From Prevotella sp. (GTDB taxonomy: Bacteria; Bacteroidota; Bacteroidia; Bacteroidales; Bacteroidaceae): DNA of 62,361 nucleotides. The stretch is taken from the NCBI GenBank assembly GCA_017474515.1, contig JAFVHN010000011.1:1-62361 (forward strand). The letters run 5' to 3'. The notes under the pieces are model-generated. The model was given only the letters and a program-made list of their open reading frames with translations, was not told the DNA's origin and ran no database searches. The position numbers were made by a program, and so were the translations under genes. This document shows positions 8,447 to 16,638 of the stretch, in pieces. Positions within the stretch are counted from its first letter, which is position 1. Every line of letters starts with the position of its first letter.

Positions 8447-9334
8447 TTAGTTGTCGTAAGCATACACCAGTCCATATTTCTCGTGGAGCCGGCGGAGGGA
8501 GCCGTCGTCCTTCATCTTGGAAATGATGACGTTGACATAAAGCAGCAGGTCCTCCTGCCCCTTGCGCATGAGGATGCCGATTTCACCGTTCGTGAAGGGG
8601 GCGTTCAGCAGGGGTGCGGCCAGGCGCTCGTCGTTCTGCACATACCACGGTGCCTCGGTGATTTCGGTAATCATCACGTCGGCCTCTCCCAGGGCCACTT
8701 TCTCAGGAATTTCCTCATTCTTCGGATGCACGCTGATGGTGGCGTGCGTGAGGTTCTCGCGGGCAAATTTCTCGTTGAGCCCGCCGGGGTTGACCATTAC
8801 GCGCACCTCCGGCTTGTCGATGTCGGCCAGCGAGCGGAACCGGCCGGTGTCCTCGGCCCGGCACAGGATGGTCTTGCCGTTGGCCAGGTAGCCCTCGCTC
8901 ATGAGCATGGTCTCGCGCCGCGCATCGGTGATGGTGATGCCGCCGATGGCCAGGTCGAAGGTCTGCGGCGTGGCCTGCACGTCGTTGGTCAGCGTGGGCC
9001 ACGAGGTGCCCACGAACTCTATGCCCACGCCCATTCGCTCGGCAATGGTCTGCGCCAGTTCAATGCCGAAGCCCCAGTAGGTGCCGTCGGCCTCGCGATA
9101 CGACAACGGACGGTAGTCGCCGGTGGTTCCCACCAACAGCTTGCCCCGTTGCGCTATGCGGTCGAGGGTGGGCAGAGATATTTCTATCGTTTTGTCGTCT
9201 TCGTTCAGCGTACACGAGGTGAACGTGCCGGCACAGGCACACAACAGGAATGCCGTCAGCACGACGGCAAGCCAGGGGACCGGGCACCGGCGGCGAATGG
9301 CCGGAAACAGGGCGGAAAAGTGGAGTCTTTTCAT
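8447..9334 (-). CDS. Periplasmic substrate-binding-like lipoprotein resembling cyclohexadienyl dehydratase (PheC)
   Basis: This 295-aa protein belongs to the SBP_bac_3 fold (GTTGDYRPLSYREADG, GFGIELAQTIAERMGV). The motifs VGTSWPTLTNDV, DLAIGGITIT and RVMVNPGGLNEKFARENL are those of PheC-type cyclohexadienyl dehydratases, which make phenylpyruvate or phenylalanine outside the cytoplasm. A plain amino-acid binding protein is the alternative, but no ABC permease or ATPase genes are nearby. The N-terminus is a long hydrophobic signal followed by cysteines; FTSC at 38-41 fits a lipobox like those of other lipoproteins here. It has its own promoter and is not obviously linked to neighbouring genes. 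Confidence 0.8.
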   Translation of the reverse strand: MKRLHFSALFPAIRRRCPVPWLAVVLTAFLLCACAGTFTSCTLNEDDKTIEISLPTLDRIAQRGKLLVGTTGDYRPLSYREADGTYWGFGIELAQTIAERMGVGIEFVGTSWPTLTNDVQATPQTFDLAIGGITITDARRETMLMSEGYLANGKTILCRAEDTGRFRSLADIDKPEVRVMVNPGGLNEKFARENLTHATISVHPKNEEIPEKVALGEADVMITEITEAPWYVQNDERLAAPLLNAPFTNGEIGILMRKGQEDLLLYVNVIISKMKDDGSLRRLHEKYGLVYAYDN

Positions 9335-9412
9335 AAATCGTTTCGGTTTCTTGTTTTGTCCGCAGGCATTGGCATGTTCCCGATGGTGCGGAGCCTGAAA
9401 ACATTATGGGCG

Positions 9413-9420
9413 CAAAGTTA
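9413..9420 (-). promoter_or_regulatory. Promoter -7 box (TAACTTTG) for the PheC-like gene
   Basis: TAACTTTG on the minus strand matches TAnnTTTG and lies about 80 bp upstream of the start at 9334. No other -7-like box stands closer to the gene. Confidence 0.45.
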
Positions 9421-9537
9421 CGCTATTTTTTTGAAATATCAACGCATTGCCCTACTTATTTGCCAAAATACGGAGGGATGGTGTTCTTGTCAATCGTAAA
9501 GCTCTTGAAAAAGCGGATAATTTCACAGGTAGAAATC

Positions 9538-9740
9538 GGTAAAAAATCTTGACAAAACCGGCGGTTTTTGCGCGTTTTTGTAAACGGTTGTATATCAACG
9601 ACTTGTAAATCGGCCGGAGTTTGGCGGCAAATTGCAGCCCTCAATTTGCCAATTCTCTTGCCTCAAAGTGCCAAATCTCTCCCCTCGATTTGCCGTCAAA
9701 CCATTCGGGGCAAATCAATTTCTTTGAAAAAAATTGACAA
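9538..9740 (+). repeat. Dispersed ~205-bp structured repeat, copy 2
   Basis: It starts with GGTAAAAAATCTTGACAAAA and ends in GAAAAAAATTGACAA. The inside carries GGCGGCAAATT and GATTTGCCGTCAAA as outer arms and an AATTTGCCAATTCTC / GTGCCAAATCTCTCCCC core. With the promoter at 9413 and the terminator at 9751 it accounts for the gap 9335-9839. Confidence 0.78.
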
Positions 9741-9750
9741 GTTGAGTGGA

Positions 9751-9813
9751 AACAAAAAGGCGCCGGCTCCTACGTCCCGGCCAATCGTCGGGAACTGCGC
9801 AGGAGTCGGCGCC
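9751..9813 (-). terminator. Rho-independent terminator of the GH43 genes
   Basis: On the minus strand the 13-bp arms GGCGCCGACTCCT and AGGAGCCGGCGCC (one mismatch) close a long loop and are followed directly by TTTTTGTTT. It lies 26 bases past the stop codon at 9840. Confidence 0.85.
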
Positions 9814-9839
9814 TTCGAGCGTCGTAATGATAGCGGGTT

Positions 9840-10886
9840 TCAGGGCTTAAGCGTCGGCCATCCGTCTGATGTCCAGCGGATGGGCTGCTGGATGAGCACC
9901 GAGGCCCCGTCCTGTGCCACGCTATATCCGTGGCAGATGAAGATGTCCTCGCCGTTCAGGTGGTAGGCGGCGCAATGGCCAGCGGCCTCGTAGGTGGTTT
10001 TGTCGCCTTCGAGGAAGAGGTCGCCCCCGCCGTGTCGCATGTCGTTTCCACGGCTGTCGAGATAAGGCCCGTCAACGGTCTTGCTCCGCCCCACGGCCAC
10101 GCGATAGTTGCTCTTTGAGCCCTGGCAACAATAGTCCCACGACACGAAGAGGTAGTACCATCCGCCGTGCTTGAAGATGAACGGCGCCTCGATGGCGTTG
10201 GGACCGGCGTGGTCGGAGGTGGGATTTTTCGGCGGGTTGGGGTTGATGGGGAGCGCGGCCTTGCTCTTGTCGCTGCCCAGGTTGTAGCGGCGTGCGATGG
10301 TCTGGGGCCTGGCTCCGCGGGCCACGTGCATGGTTGTGTCGAGGCGCACCAGCTGAATGCCGTCCCAGAAGGAACCCCATACGAGCCAGGGGGTGTCGTT
10401 GTCGTCGATGACGAAGTTGGGGTCGATGGCGTTCCAGTTGTCGCGGTTCTCGCGCGAGGTCACTATGCAGCCTTGGTCGTCCCAAATCGGTGTGGCCAGC
10501 CGCCGTGTGGAAAGCAGGCCGATGGCTGAGCCGTTGCGCCCGAAGGTTGAGCAGCTGTAGGCCATCCACCAGCGTCCGTGCCAATGGATGATGTCGGGCG
10601 CCCATACGTGTTGCCGGAAGCCGGGCACCGAGTCGTGGGCCCATTGCGGGATGACGGTCATGACGGGTTCGGGCATCACGGTCCATGTCTTGCGGTCCTT
10701 GGACGTCATTTGCTGGATGCCCATTCCCGTGGAGAAGATGTAATAGGTGCTGTCTTCAAAGGCCATGACGGGGTCGTGGACCATGGGCGTAGGCGTGGTG
10801 AAGGCCATTCGCCGGAATTGCCGGGGCTGACCCAGTGCCGCCACGGCGGCAAGGAGGGCAAGCAGCGTGATGGAAGTTTTTTTCAT
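9840..10886 (-). CDS. Secreted GH43 endo-alpha-1,5-L-arabinanase-like enzyme
   Basis: The 348-aa protein has a signal peptide ending at ALGQ and a single five-bladed GH43 propeller. Candidate catalytic residues are Asp38 (VHDPVM), Asp155 (NAIDPNF) and Glu233 (AIEAPF). The motifs HVWAPDIIH, STFGRNGSAIGL and YLFVSWDYCCQG are characteristic of arabinan endo-1,5-alpha-L-arabinosidases. These cut the alpha-1,5-arabinan backbone found as a pectin side chain. It follows the larger GH43 gene by 28 bp on the same strand, so the two are probably co-transcribed, and it ends before a strong terminator. Confidence 0.92.
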   Translation of the reverse strand: MKKTSITLLALLAAVAALGQPRQFRRMAFTTPTPMVHDPVMAFEDSTYYIFSTGMGIQQMTSKDRKTWTVMPEPVMTVIPQWAHDSVPGFRQHVWAPDIIHWHGRWWMAYSCSTFGRNGSAIGLLSTRRLATPIWDDQGCIVTSRENRDNWNAIDPNFVIDDNDTPWLVWGSFWDGIQLVRLDTTMHVARGARPQTIARRYNLGSDKSKAALPINPNPPKNPTSDHAGPNAIEAPFIFKHGGWYYLFVSWDYCCQGSKSNYRVAVGRSKTVDGPYLDSRGNDMRHGGGDLFLEGDKTTYEAAGHCAAYHLNGEDIFICHGYSVAQDGASVLIQQPIRWTSDGWPTLKP

Positions 10887-10914
10887 GATTTGGGAAAATT
10901 ATGGGGGTGCGGTT

Positions 10915-12840
10915 CTACTTCTTTTTTCCCCAATAGGTCTTCGAGCCGTTGATGCCGGCATAGACGATGGTGGCGTGGCGCGGAGTGGCCTCCCAGTCGC
11001 ATTCGCGTTGCAGGAGCAGTTCTACGCCGTTGGCCGTCAGCGTGTTGGTCTCCGCGTTGAAGAACCACTGTCCGCCCTTCCATGGGCCGGAGGTTATCTT
11101 GTGGTCGGCGCCGAACACCATGTCGGTGGACGCTTTCTGCTCGCCATATTTATAGGAGAGGTCGATGTGCTCCCATGTGCCAACGATTTCCTCCTCGGTG
11201 ATGGGCACCTGGGGCACGGCACCGTAGCGCTCGGGCATCACGACCGGCCAGCCGGTAGATGTCCAGCGGATGCTTCGCACATGTCCCAGCATGACGGCGT
11301 TGGGCGCATTGCCGCCTGCCGTGGTGGGGAAGCGGCCTTGCGAGGCATAGAACCAGTTGCCGTTGTCATCGCTGAAGACGGCGCAATGGGAGATGCCCAC
11401 CCAGCCGTAGCCGGTGCTGAACTTATAGGGATGTGTGACGATGGGCAGGGCGTCGCCGCCGTTGTCCGACACGTTGACACCGCTGATGTTTTGGTAAGGT
11501 CCGTCAACGTTCTTCGAGCGCACCACGCGGGTGTTATAGGGCACGTCGAGGGCGTCGTAGGCCAGGAAGAGGTAGTAATAACCGTCGCGATAGATGACCT
11601 CGGGGGCCTCGGAACCCTGCCAGCGGTCGCCCACCTTGCGGGTGTAGATGCGCTTGCCGTAGGCCTCGGCATTGGCGCTGCCCCACGGGTTGCCAAGCTC
11701 CTTCATGGGCTTGCCGGTCTCGGGGTTGATTTGCACGATGGGGAAGCCGCTGTGCCATGAGCCGTAGGCCAGCCAGTGCTCGCCGTTGGGCGTGATGATG
11801 TATGAGGGGTCGATGGCGTTCCACTTGTAGTAGCACTGTTGCCAATAGGCACCGTTGTCTGACGTTACCGTGGTCTTGTAGTTCAGGTCCTTGTCGGAGT
11901 AGTTGGTGATGACGTAGCCCTTGTCCTCCCAGCTGTTGACATTGGCGGGGTTGGAGGTTTCCATCAGTCCGATGAATGCGCGCTCGCCCCAGGAGTAAGC
12001 GCCGTTGATGGTTCCGTCGATGGTGATGACGTAGTACATGCGGTAGAGGCCGTTCCTGACCTTGCGGGCACAAGGAGCCCAGAAGCCGCACTTGTTGAAG
12101 TCGGCGGTGGAGGCGCCCAGGCCCATGGCGGCACGAATCTCGTTGAGCTTCGTCTTCACCCATGAGGGCAGCGATTGCATGGTTGCGCCGAGGTATTCCC
12201 AGTCAACAAGGTTCTTCGAGCGGCGGCAATGGAAATGTCCGTGGCCGGAATGGGGGTTGCCGAAACCGGCATCGGTGCAATACATGTAGTAATAGCCGTC
12301 CTCGGCAAGCATCACCGAGGGGTCGTGAACGTTGGCCAGGTTCCACCTGTTGCGGTTGGCCCATGTGCTGATGTTGCGGTAGTCGTCGGCATAATCGGGT
12401 GCCACATAGCTGGCCAGGGGGTCTGAGGGCGCTCCGGCCTCGGTGGTGAACTGTGCCGACGTGGAGTAATAGGTCTTGCCGCCACTTTCGGCAAAGCCGC
12501 GGATGTGGTAAGTGGTGCCGGCAGAGAGGCCGCTGATGGTGACATTCATGTCGCTGGTGGCCGAAGTGACGGTCTTGTCGGCAGTGGTCGGTTCCTGGGA
12601 TGTGGAATAGCAGAATCCCATTTTCGTGACACCGGTGGTCGGCGACACCGTGGCCTTGGCAACGGCCGAGGACGTGGTGATGTCGGAAACGACGGGCTCC
12701 GACACGGTGATGGTCTGTGTGGGCGTCGGTGTGGGCGATGGCGACGGCTCGGGGTCATCGCTTCCGCCGCACGACGTAAAGGTCGCTACGGCTGCCACAA
12801 ACGAGCAGAAAAGGAAGAATAGATTTTTGCGGTTCATCAT
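10915..12840 (-). CDS. GH43 arabinanase-like lipoprotein with N-terminal Ig-like domain
   Basis: The 641-aa protein has a lipobox (FTSC, Cys24), a Pro/Ser/Thr linker at 30-42, a fibronectin-III/Ig-like domain at about 46-135 and a GH43 catalytic propeller from about 145 to 525. Candidate catalytic residues are Asp173 (VHDPSV), Asp344 (NAIDPSY) and Glu411 (SEAPEV). Residues of about 535-641 form a C-terminal beta domain of the kind seen in surface endo-arabinanases. The lipobox and acidic residues after it suggest display on the outer surface, where it would trim arabinan before SusCD import; this is inferred from family precedent. It is separated from the upstream surface-lipoprotein gene by a terminator. 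Confidence 0.9.
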   Translation of the reverse strand: MMNRKNLFFLFCSFVAAVATFTSCGGSDDPEPSPSPTPTPTQTITVSEPVVSDITTSSAVAKATVSPTTGVTKMGFCYSTSQEPTTADKTVTSATSDMNVTISGLSAGTTYHIRGFAESGGKTYYSTSAQFTTEAGAPSDPLASYVAPDYADDYRNISTWANRNRWNLANVHDPSVMLAEDGYYYMYCTDAGFGNPHSGHGHFHCRRSKNLVDWEYLGATMQSLPSWVKTKLNEIRAAMGLGASTADFNKCGFWAPCARKVRNGLYRMYYVITIDGTINGAYSWGERAFIGLMETSNPANVNSWEDKGYVITNYSDKDLNYKTTVTSDNGAYWQQCYYKWNAIDPSYIITPNGEHWLAYGSWHSGFPIVQINPETGKPMKELGNPWGSANAEAYGKRIYTRKVGDRWQGSEAPEVIYRDGYYYLFLAYDALDVPYNTRVVRSKNVDGPYQNISGVNVSDNGGDALPIVTHPYKFSTGYGWVGISHCAVFSDDNGNWFYASQGRFPTTAGGNAPNAVMLGHVRSIRWTSTGWPVVMPERYGAVPQVPITEEEIVGTWEHIDLSYKYGEQKASTDMVFGADHKITSGPWKGGQWFFNAETNTLTANGVELLLQRECDWEATPRHATIVYAGINGSKTYWGKKK

Positions 12841-12850
12841 AATAGAAAAT

Positions 12851-12889
12851 AAAAAAACGGGGGCGGGCTTCGCAAAAGTCCGCCCCCGC
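12851..12889 (-). terminator. Strong terminator between the SusCD/SGBP genes and the GH43 pair
   Basis: On the minus strand a GC-rich stem (CGGGGGCGGACTT pairing with AAGCCCGCCCCCG) is followed by a run of seven T. It falls 23 bases after the stop codon at 12912 and 11 bases before the next start. The enzyme genes are therefore likely transcribed by partial read-through or from a promoter inside the preceding gene. Confidence 0.88.
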
Positions 12890-12911
12890 GCAATGAAAAT
12901 GTTACGGGGAA

Positions 12912-14825
12912 TTATTCAAAAATCAAGTGGCCGCCTTCAACGGTGAAGCGGAAATAGAGGTCGTTGGCATCGATGGGGCTGAGGCCCATGTAGCTCTGGT
13001 TGTAGGTGACGCCGTCGGAGCCTTCCACCACAGCCTTGACATCGGCGGAGCCGTTGCCGTGGTTGACAACCGAAACGGTTACCATGGCCTCGTCCATGGA
13101 CTTGAGCCAAGCAGCCCAGTCGGAGGGTGCGCCCATCGGCGTGCAGGTGGCGTAGCTGTCGCCCCAACCGTAGTTGTCGGCGCGGAGCACGGCATACTCG
13201 CTGTTGTCCTGACGGGTGAGCACCACGAGGTAGTTGTTCCAGTTGTTGGCACCGTTGGTGAAGTTCTTGAAGCGCATGGAGCAGGTGTGGCCGGCGGGCA
13301 CCTTGATCATTTCGGAGTGGGCGGCCCACCATCCGGTGGTGTTGTCCTCTTCGCCGAGCACGTCGTCGAACTCGAGGTGGCAACCGTCAACGGTGTAGTG
13401 GAAATAGAAGTCGTCGGGATCGACGGTGTTGATGCCGTTGTACTCCTGGGTGTAGGTGACGCCGTCGGTGCCGTTCATGACAGCCTTGACGTCGGCGGTG
13501 CCGTCGCCGTTGTTGGTGACATAGACTTTCACCTTGGCACCGTCCATGGCCCTGAGCCAAGTGCCCCAGTCGGCTTGTCCGCCGCTCGGTGTGCAGGCGG
13601 CGTAGCCGTCGCCCCAACCGTAGTTGTCGGCGCGTACCACGGCATATTCGGTGTCGTCGGCCTTGGTGAGCACCACTACGAAGTTGTTCCAGTTGTTGGC
13701 ACCGCTGGTGTAGTTGGTGAAGCTGGTAACGAAGGTTTCGTTGGGCATAACCCTGATTTTCTCGGAATGTGCGCCCCACCAACCTGTGGAGTTGTCGGCG
13801 TTGCCCACGCAAGTGTACATCTTATCGACAACCTCGAAAGATGCTGTTGCGATGACGGGGTTGCAGTTCTCGCCCTTGTAGCTCTTGTTATAGACGGCCA
13901 CGAGGGTCTTTGTGCCCAGCTGGTCCATGTTGGGGATGGCCTGGAAGGTGAGGTCGCTGGCCGGAACGTTCTTTGTGACAGCCTGCTCAAACTCTACGGT
14001 GGCGGTGACATTGGCAGTGGCGGTGGCCAGGTCGGTGCCTTGGAGCACCTTGCGGGGCACGCCGTTGAGTGTCATCGACAACGGCAACTTGTCTTCGGCA
14101 GAAGTGAAGCCGCCGATGGGCTCGATGGTGGAACCGAGGAAGTTGATGTAGGAGCCTTCGGGAACCATGAACGCACGGATGGTGGTGTTGGAGGCGTCGG
14201 CATTGATGTTGACCAGGGGCGACTTCTGCGTGTAGGTCTTGGTGACCTTGCCATTGGTCATTTTTACAAACAGGCCGCCGTCGGTGCGGTCGATGGTGAG
14301 CGTCACCTTGCCGCCGAGCTTGTCAACGCCGGCGTCGGTGTCGGTGTCGAATGTGAGCGTGCTTTCAACGAGGCTGCGGTCGATAAAGTCGCCCCACTCA
14401 GAGTTGCCGCTGGGCTGGTTGTCGTAGCGGATGGCACCATACTCCCTGTAGTTGGCGGCTCCGCGGTCTTCGTCGTTGGTGATGATGAGGGCGAAGTTCT
14501 TGTAAGTGTTTGTGGCATTGGGGTTGATGTTCAGGTTGAACACGGCATGCCATACACCATTTTCGGGAATCTGGTAATACTTGGTGAAAACAGCCCACCA
14601 GCCGGAGGAGTAGTCGGTGGCACCGATGGTGTACACGTCCTCTTCCAGACCTTCAATCACTTCATCGCCGCCCTGGCTCTTGTTTTTGGCAATGGAGTCT
14701 GCCTTGGAAGAAAGCCAGTCGGGAGAGTCAATATTGTAAAGGTCGCCGCCTTCACAGCTCGTCAGTGTGACCACACCGAGAGCTATAGCACAGAAAGCGG
14801 TTGCTATTTTATTGAGGTATTTCAT
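12912..14825 (-). CDS. Surface glycan-binding-type lipoprotein with three Trp-rich modules
   Basis: This 637-aa lipoprotein (lipobox LTSC, Cys24) stands directly after susD, where SusE/F-like surface glycan-binding proteins are found. It contains three related modules at about 73-235, 347-485 and 497-637, plus an Ig-like domain at about 240-335. Modules two and three are close copies, sharing TGWW.AHSE, GANNWNN, YAV.RADNYGWGD and ADVKAV.

The module layout, with conserved Trp and Tyr, fits a carbohydrate-binding role but I do not recognise a named CBM family. Module one is more diverged. Function is inferred from position and architecture; no catalytic residues are apparent. Confidence 0.8.
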   Translation of the reverse strand: MKYLNKIATAFCAIALGVVTLTSCEGGDLYNIDSPDWLSSKADSIAKNKSQGGDEVIEGLEEDVYTIGATDYSSGWWAVFTKYYQIPENGVWHAVFNLNINPNATNTYKNFALIITNDEDRGAANYREYGAIRYDNQPSGNSEWGDFIDRSLVESTLTFDTDTDAGVDKLGGKVTLTIDRTDGGLFVKMTNGKVTKTYTQKSPLVNINADASNTTIRAFMVPEGSYINFLGSTIEPIGGFTSAEDKLPLSMTLNGVPRKVLQGTDLATATANVTATVEFEQAVTKNVPASDLTFQAIPNMDQLGTKTLVAVYNKSYKGENCNPVIATASFEVVDKMYTCVGNADNSTGWWGAHSEKIRVMPNETFVTSFTNYTSGANNWNNFVVVLTKADDTEYAVVRADNYGWGDGYAACTPSGGQADWGTWLRAMDGAKVKVYVTNNGDGTADVKAVMNGTDGVTYTQEYNGINTVDPDDFYFHYTVDGCHLEFDDVLGEEDNTTGWWAAHSEMIKVPAGHTCSMRFKNFTNGANNWNNYLVVLTRQDNSEYAVLRADNYGWGDSYATCTPMGAPSDWAAWLKSMDEAMVTVSVVNHGNGSADVKAVVEGSDGVTYNQSYMGLSPIDANDLYFRFTVEGGHLIFE

Positions 14826-14857
14826 GTGATTTACAATTAAAAGATACTGTTTACGTT

Positions 14858-16618
14858 TTATTTGCTTAAATCAACCACGGGATGAATAGTCCAGCCGTTG
14901 GCCGAGAAATAGTCGGCGTTGCTGGTGCTGTTGTTGGCCGAGTTGCCCGAAAGGTTGGGGTTGTCGTTCAGTGTTCCCTGGTAGATGGGCAGGAATTCGT
15001 GTCCCTGAATCCAGGTGTCGAACGAGCTCTTCAGCTCTGTGTCGCCAGCGGCGATGTCGGCGTAGTTGACGGTTTCCTTGACGCGCGACCGGTCGGTGGT
15101 GCGGCGGAAGGTGCCGTGCTGCTTCAGCTGGTTCAGGCGGTCGTTGCTATAGAAGAATCCCCAGCGGATGAGGTCGAAGCCTCTGCCAAATTCGCAACCG
15201 AACTCCTTCGGACGCTCCACGTTGGCAATCTGCTCAAAGAGCTTGTCCTTGGAACCGAAGTCGGCGAGCTTGAGGTTGGCAAGTCCGGCACGGCTGCGCA
15301 CCTGGTTGATCCAGTCGATGGCCTGCTGTGTGGGGCCGTTGACTTCGTTCTCGCACTCTGCGGCACGCAGGAGCACGTCGGAATAGCGCATCATGCGGAG
15401 GTTGATGCCGCAATGCAGGCCGGTCACCACCTTGTCGTACATGCCTGTGCGGAGGTTGGTGTTTTTGGCAATGGGCAGGCCGCCGTTGTTGTTGTTGGTC
15501 ACCATCGGGGCGTCGGCGGTCAGCGGCAGGGTGTAGCACACGTTGCCATACTCGAAGCCGTCCCAGTCGCTTTCGTAGGTGCCGATGGTCCAGTAGAGGC
15601 GCGGGTCGAGCTTTCCGCTCGTGGTACGCTCCTGCTTGAAGAGGTCGTAGAGCCAGGGCGAGGCCGAGAGGTCGGCCCATCCGCCGCAGTCGCCGGGGCC
15701 GAAGTTGCTCTCTACGGCGTGGCCCTGCGTGGCGTTGGCACTGGTGTTGACGGGTGTCCACTCGTCATCGGTGCCCTGTGAGCCGAAGTCGAGGTACTGT
15801 ACTTCAAAGAGGCTCTCGTCGTTGTTCTCGTAGGCAGGGCCTTCGCGGAAGTTGTCGCCATAGTTGGCCATCAGCTTGTAGGTGCCGTATTGTCCGCCAA
15901 TGATGGCCTTCAGCACGGTGAGGGCTTCATTATACTTGTGGCGCATCATCAGTGCACGGGCGTAGTAACCGGCGGCGGCACCGCTGGTGGCACGGCCTTT
16001 TGACCATTCGCCACCGGCATCGCGGCTGGGAAGCAGGGTCATGGCCTCGGAAAAGTCTTTCTCCACCTGATCCCACACCTCGTCATAGGTGCTGTTGGTG
16101 CCATAAAGGCCGTCGAGCGTGGAATAAGTGTTGTAGTCGGTAATCAAGATGGGGTTCTGATAATAACCGGCAAGGTTGTAGTAGCCCAGGCCTCTGAGAA
16201 AGAGCATCTGCCCCTTGATGTGCTTCATCTGCTCAGAAAGAACGCTGTTGTCCTCGCCGCAGCGCGACAAGGTGAAGTTGCAGACGTTGATGGTGTAGTA
16301 CCAGTCGCGCCACGACCACTGGCCAATCTCGTCGGTGATGGGTTCGTCAAGGTCGTCGAAGGGCATGTACCACACCTGCGAGGAGTTCCATACTTCGTCG
16401 CCGCGGCATACGTCGATCGTGTAACCCACACGGGCGTAGGTGCCTTCCATTCGGATGTGGTTGTAGGCTGCAATCACGTTCTCCTCCAAATCTTCGGCGG
16501 AGAAACCGTATGTCCCTGTGGTCTGCTGGTTGGGATTGGTCAGTTCCAGCTTGTCCTCGCACGAGGTCAGCGTGCCAAGGCCCAGCAAAAGGGCGAAGGA
16601 TAATTTATATAGTTTCAT
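14858..16618 (-). CDS. SusD/RagB-family nutrient-binding outer membrane lipoprotein
   Basis: The 586-aa protein starts MKLYKLSF and has a lipobox (LTSC, Cys20). It shows the SusD helical fold, including the TPR-bearing N-terminal half (AEDLEENVIAAYNHIRMEG, MLFLRGLGYYNLAGYYQNP) and the C-terminal RagB/SusD signature (RYSDVLLRAAECENEVNG, ERPKEFGCEFGRGFDLIRW). SusD proteins form the lid of the SusC channel and bind oligosaccharide at the surface. It follows susC by 20 bp. The neighbouring GH43 genes suggest an arabinan-like ligand. Confidence 0.95.
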   Translation of the reverse strand: MKLYKLSFALLLGLGTLTSCEDKLELTNPNQQTTGTYGFSAEDLEENVIAAYNHIRMEGTYARVGYTIDVCRGDEVWNSSQVWYMPFDDLDEPITDEIGQWSWRDWYYTINVCNFTLSRCGEDNSVLSEQMKHIKGQMLFLRGLGYYNLAGYYQNPILITDYNTYSTLDGLYGTNSTYDEVWDQVEKDFSEAMTLLPSRDAGGEWSKGRATSGAAAGYYARALMMRHKYNEALTVLKAIIGGQYGTYKLMANYGDNFREGPAYENNDESLFEVQYLDFGSQGTDDEWTPVNTSANATQGHAVESNFGPGDCGGWADLSASPWLYDLFKQERTTSGKLDPRLYWTIGTYESDWDGFEYGNVCYTLPLTADAPMVTNNNNGGLPIAKNTNLRTGMYDKVVTGLHCGINLRMMRYSDVLLRAAECENEVNGPTQQAIDWINQVRSRAGLANLKLADFGSKDKLFEQIANVERPKEFGCEFGRGFDLIRWGFFYSNDRLNQLKQHGTFRRTTDRSRVKETVNYADIAAGDTELKSSFDTWIQGHEFLPIYQGTLNDNPNLSGNSANNSTSNADYFSANGWTIHPVVDLSK

Positions 16619-16638
16619 GATAATCAATATTTTATATC

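Noticed and set aside
12927-14840. A 637-codon open frame on the plus strand, antisense to the surface lipoprotein gene
   Set aside because: It mirrors the real gene codon for codon; its composition (Gly, Val, Ala, His) is what high-GC third positions give in the opposite strand, and it has no domain or signal peptide.
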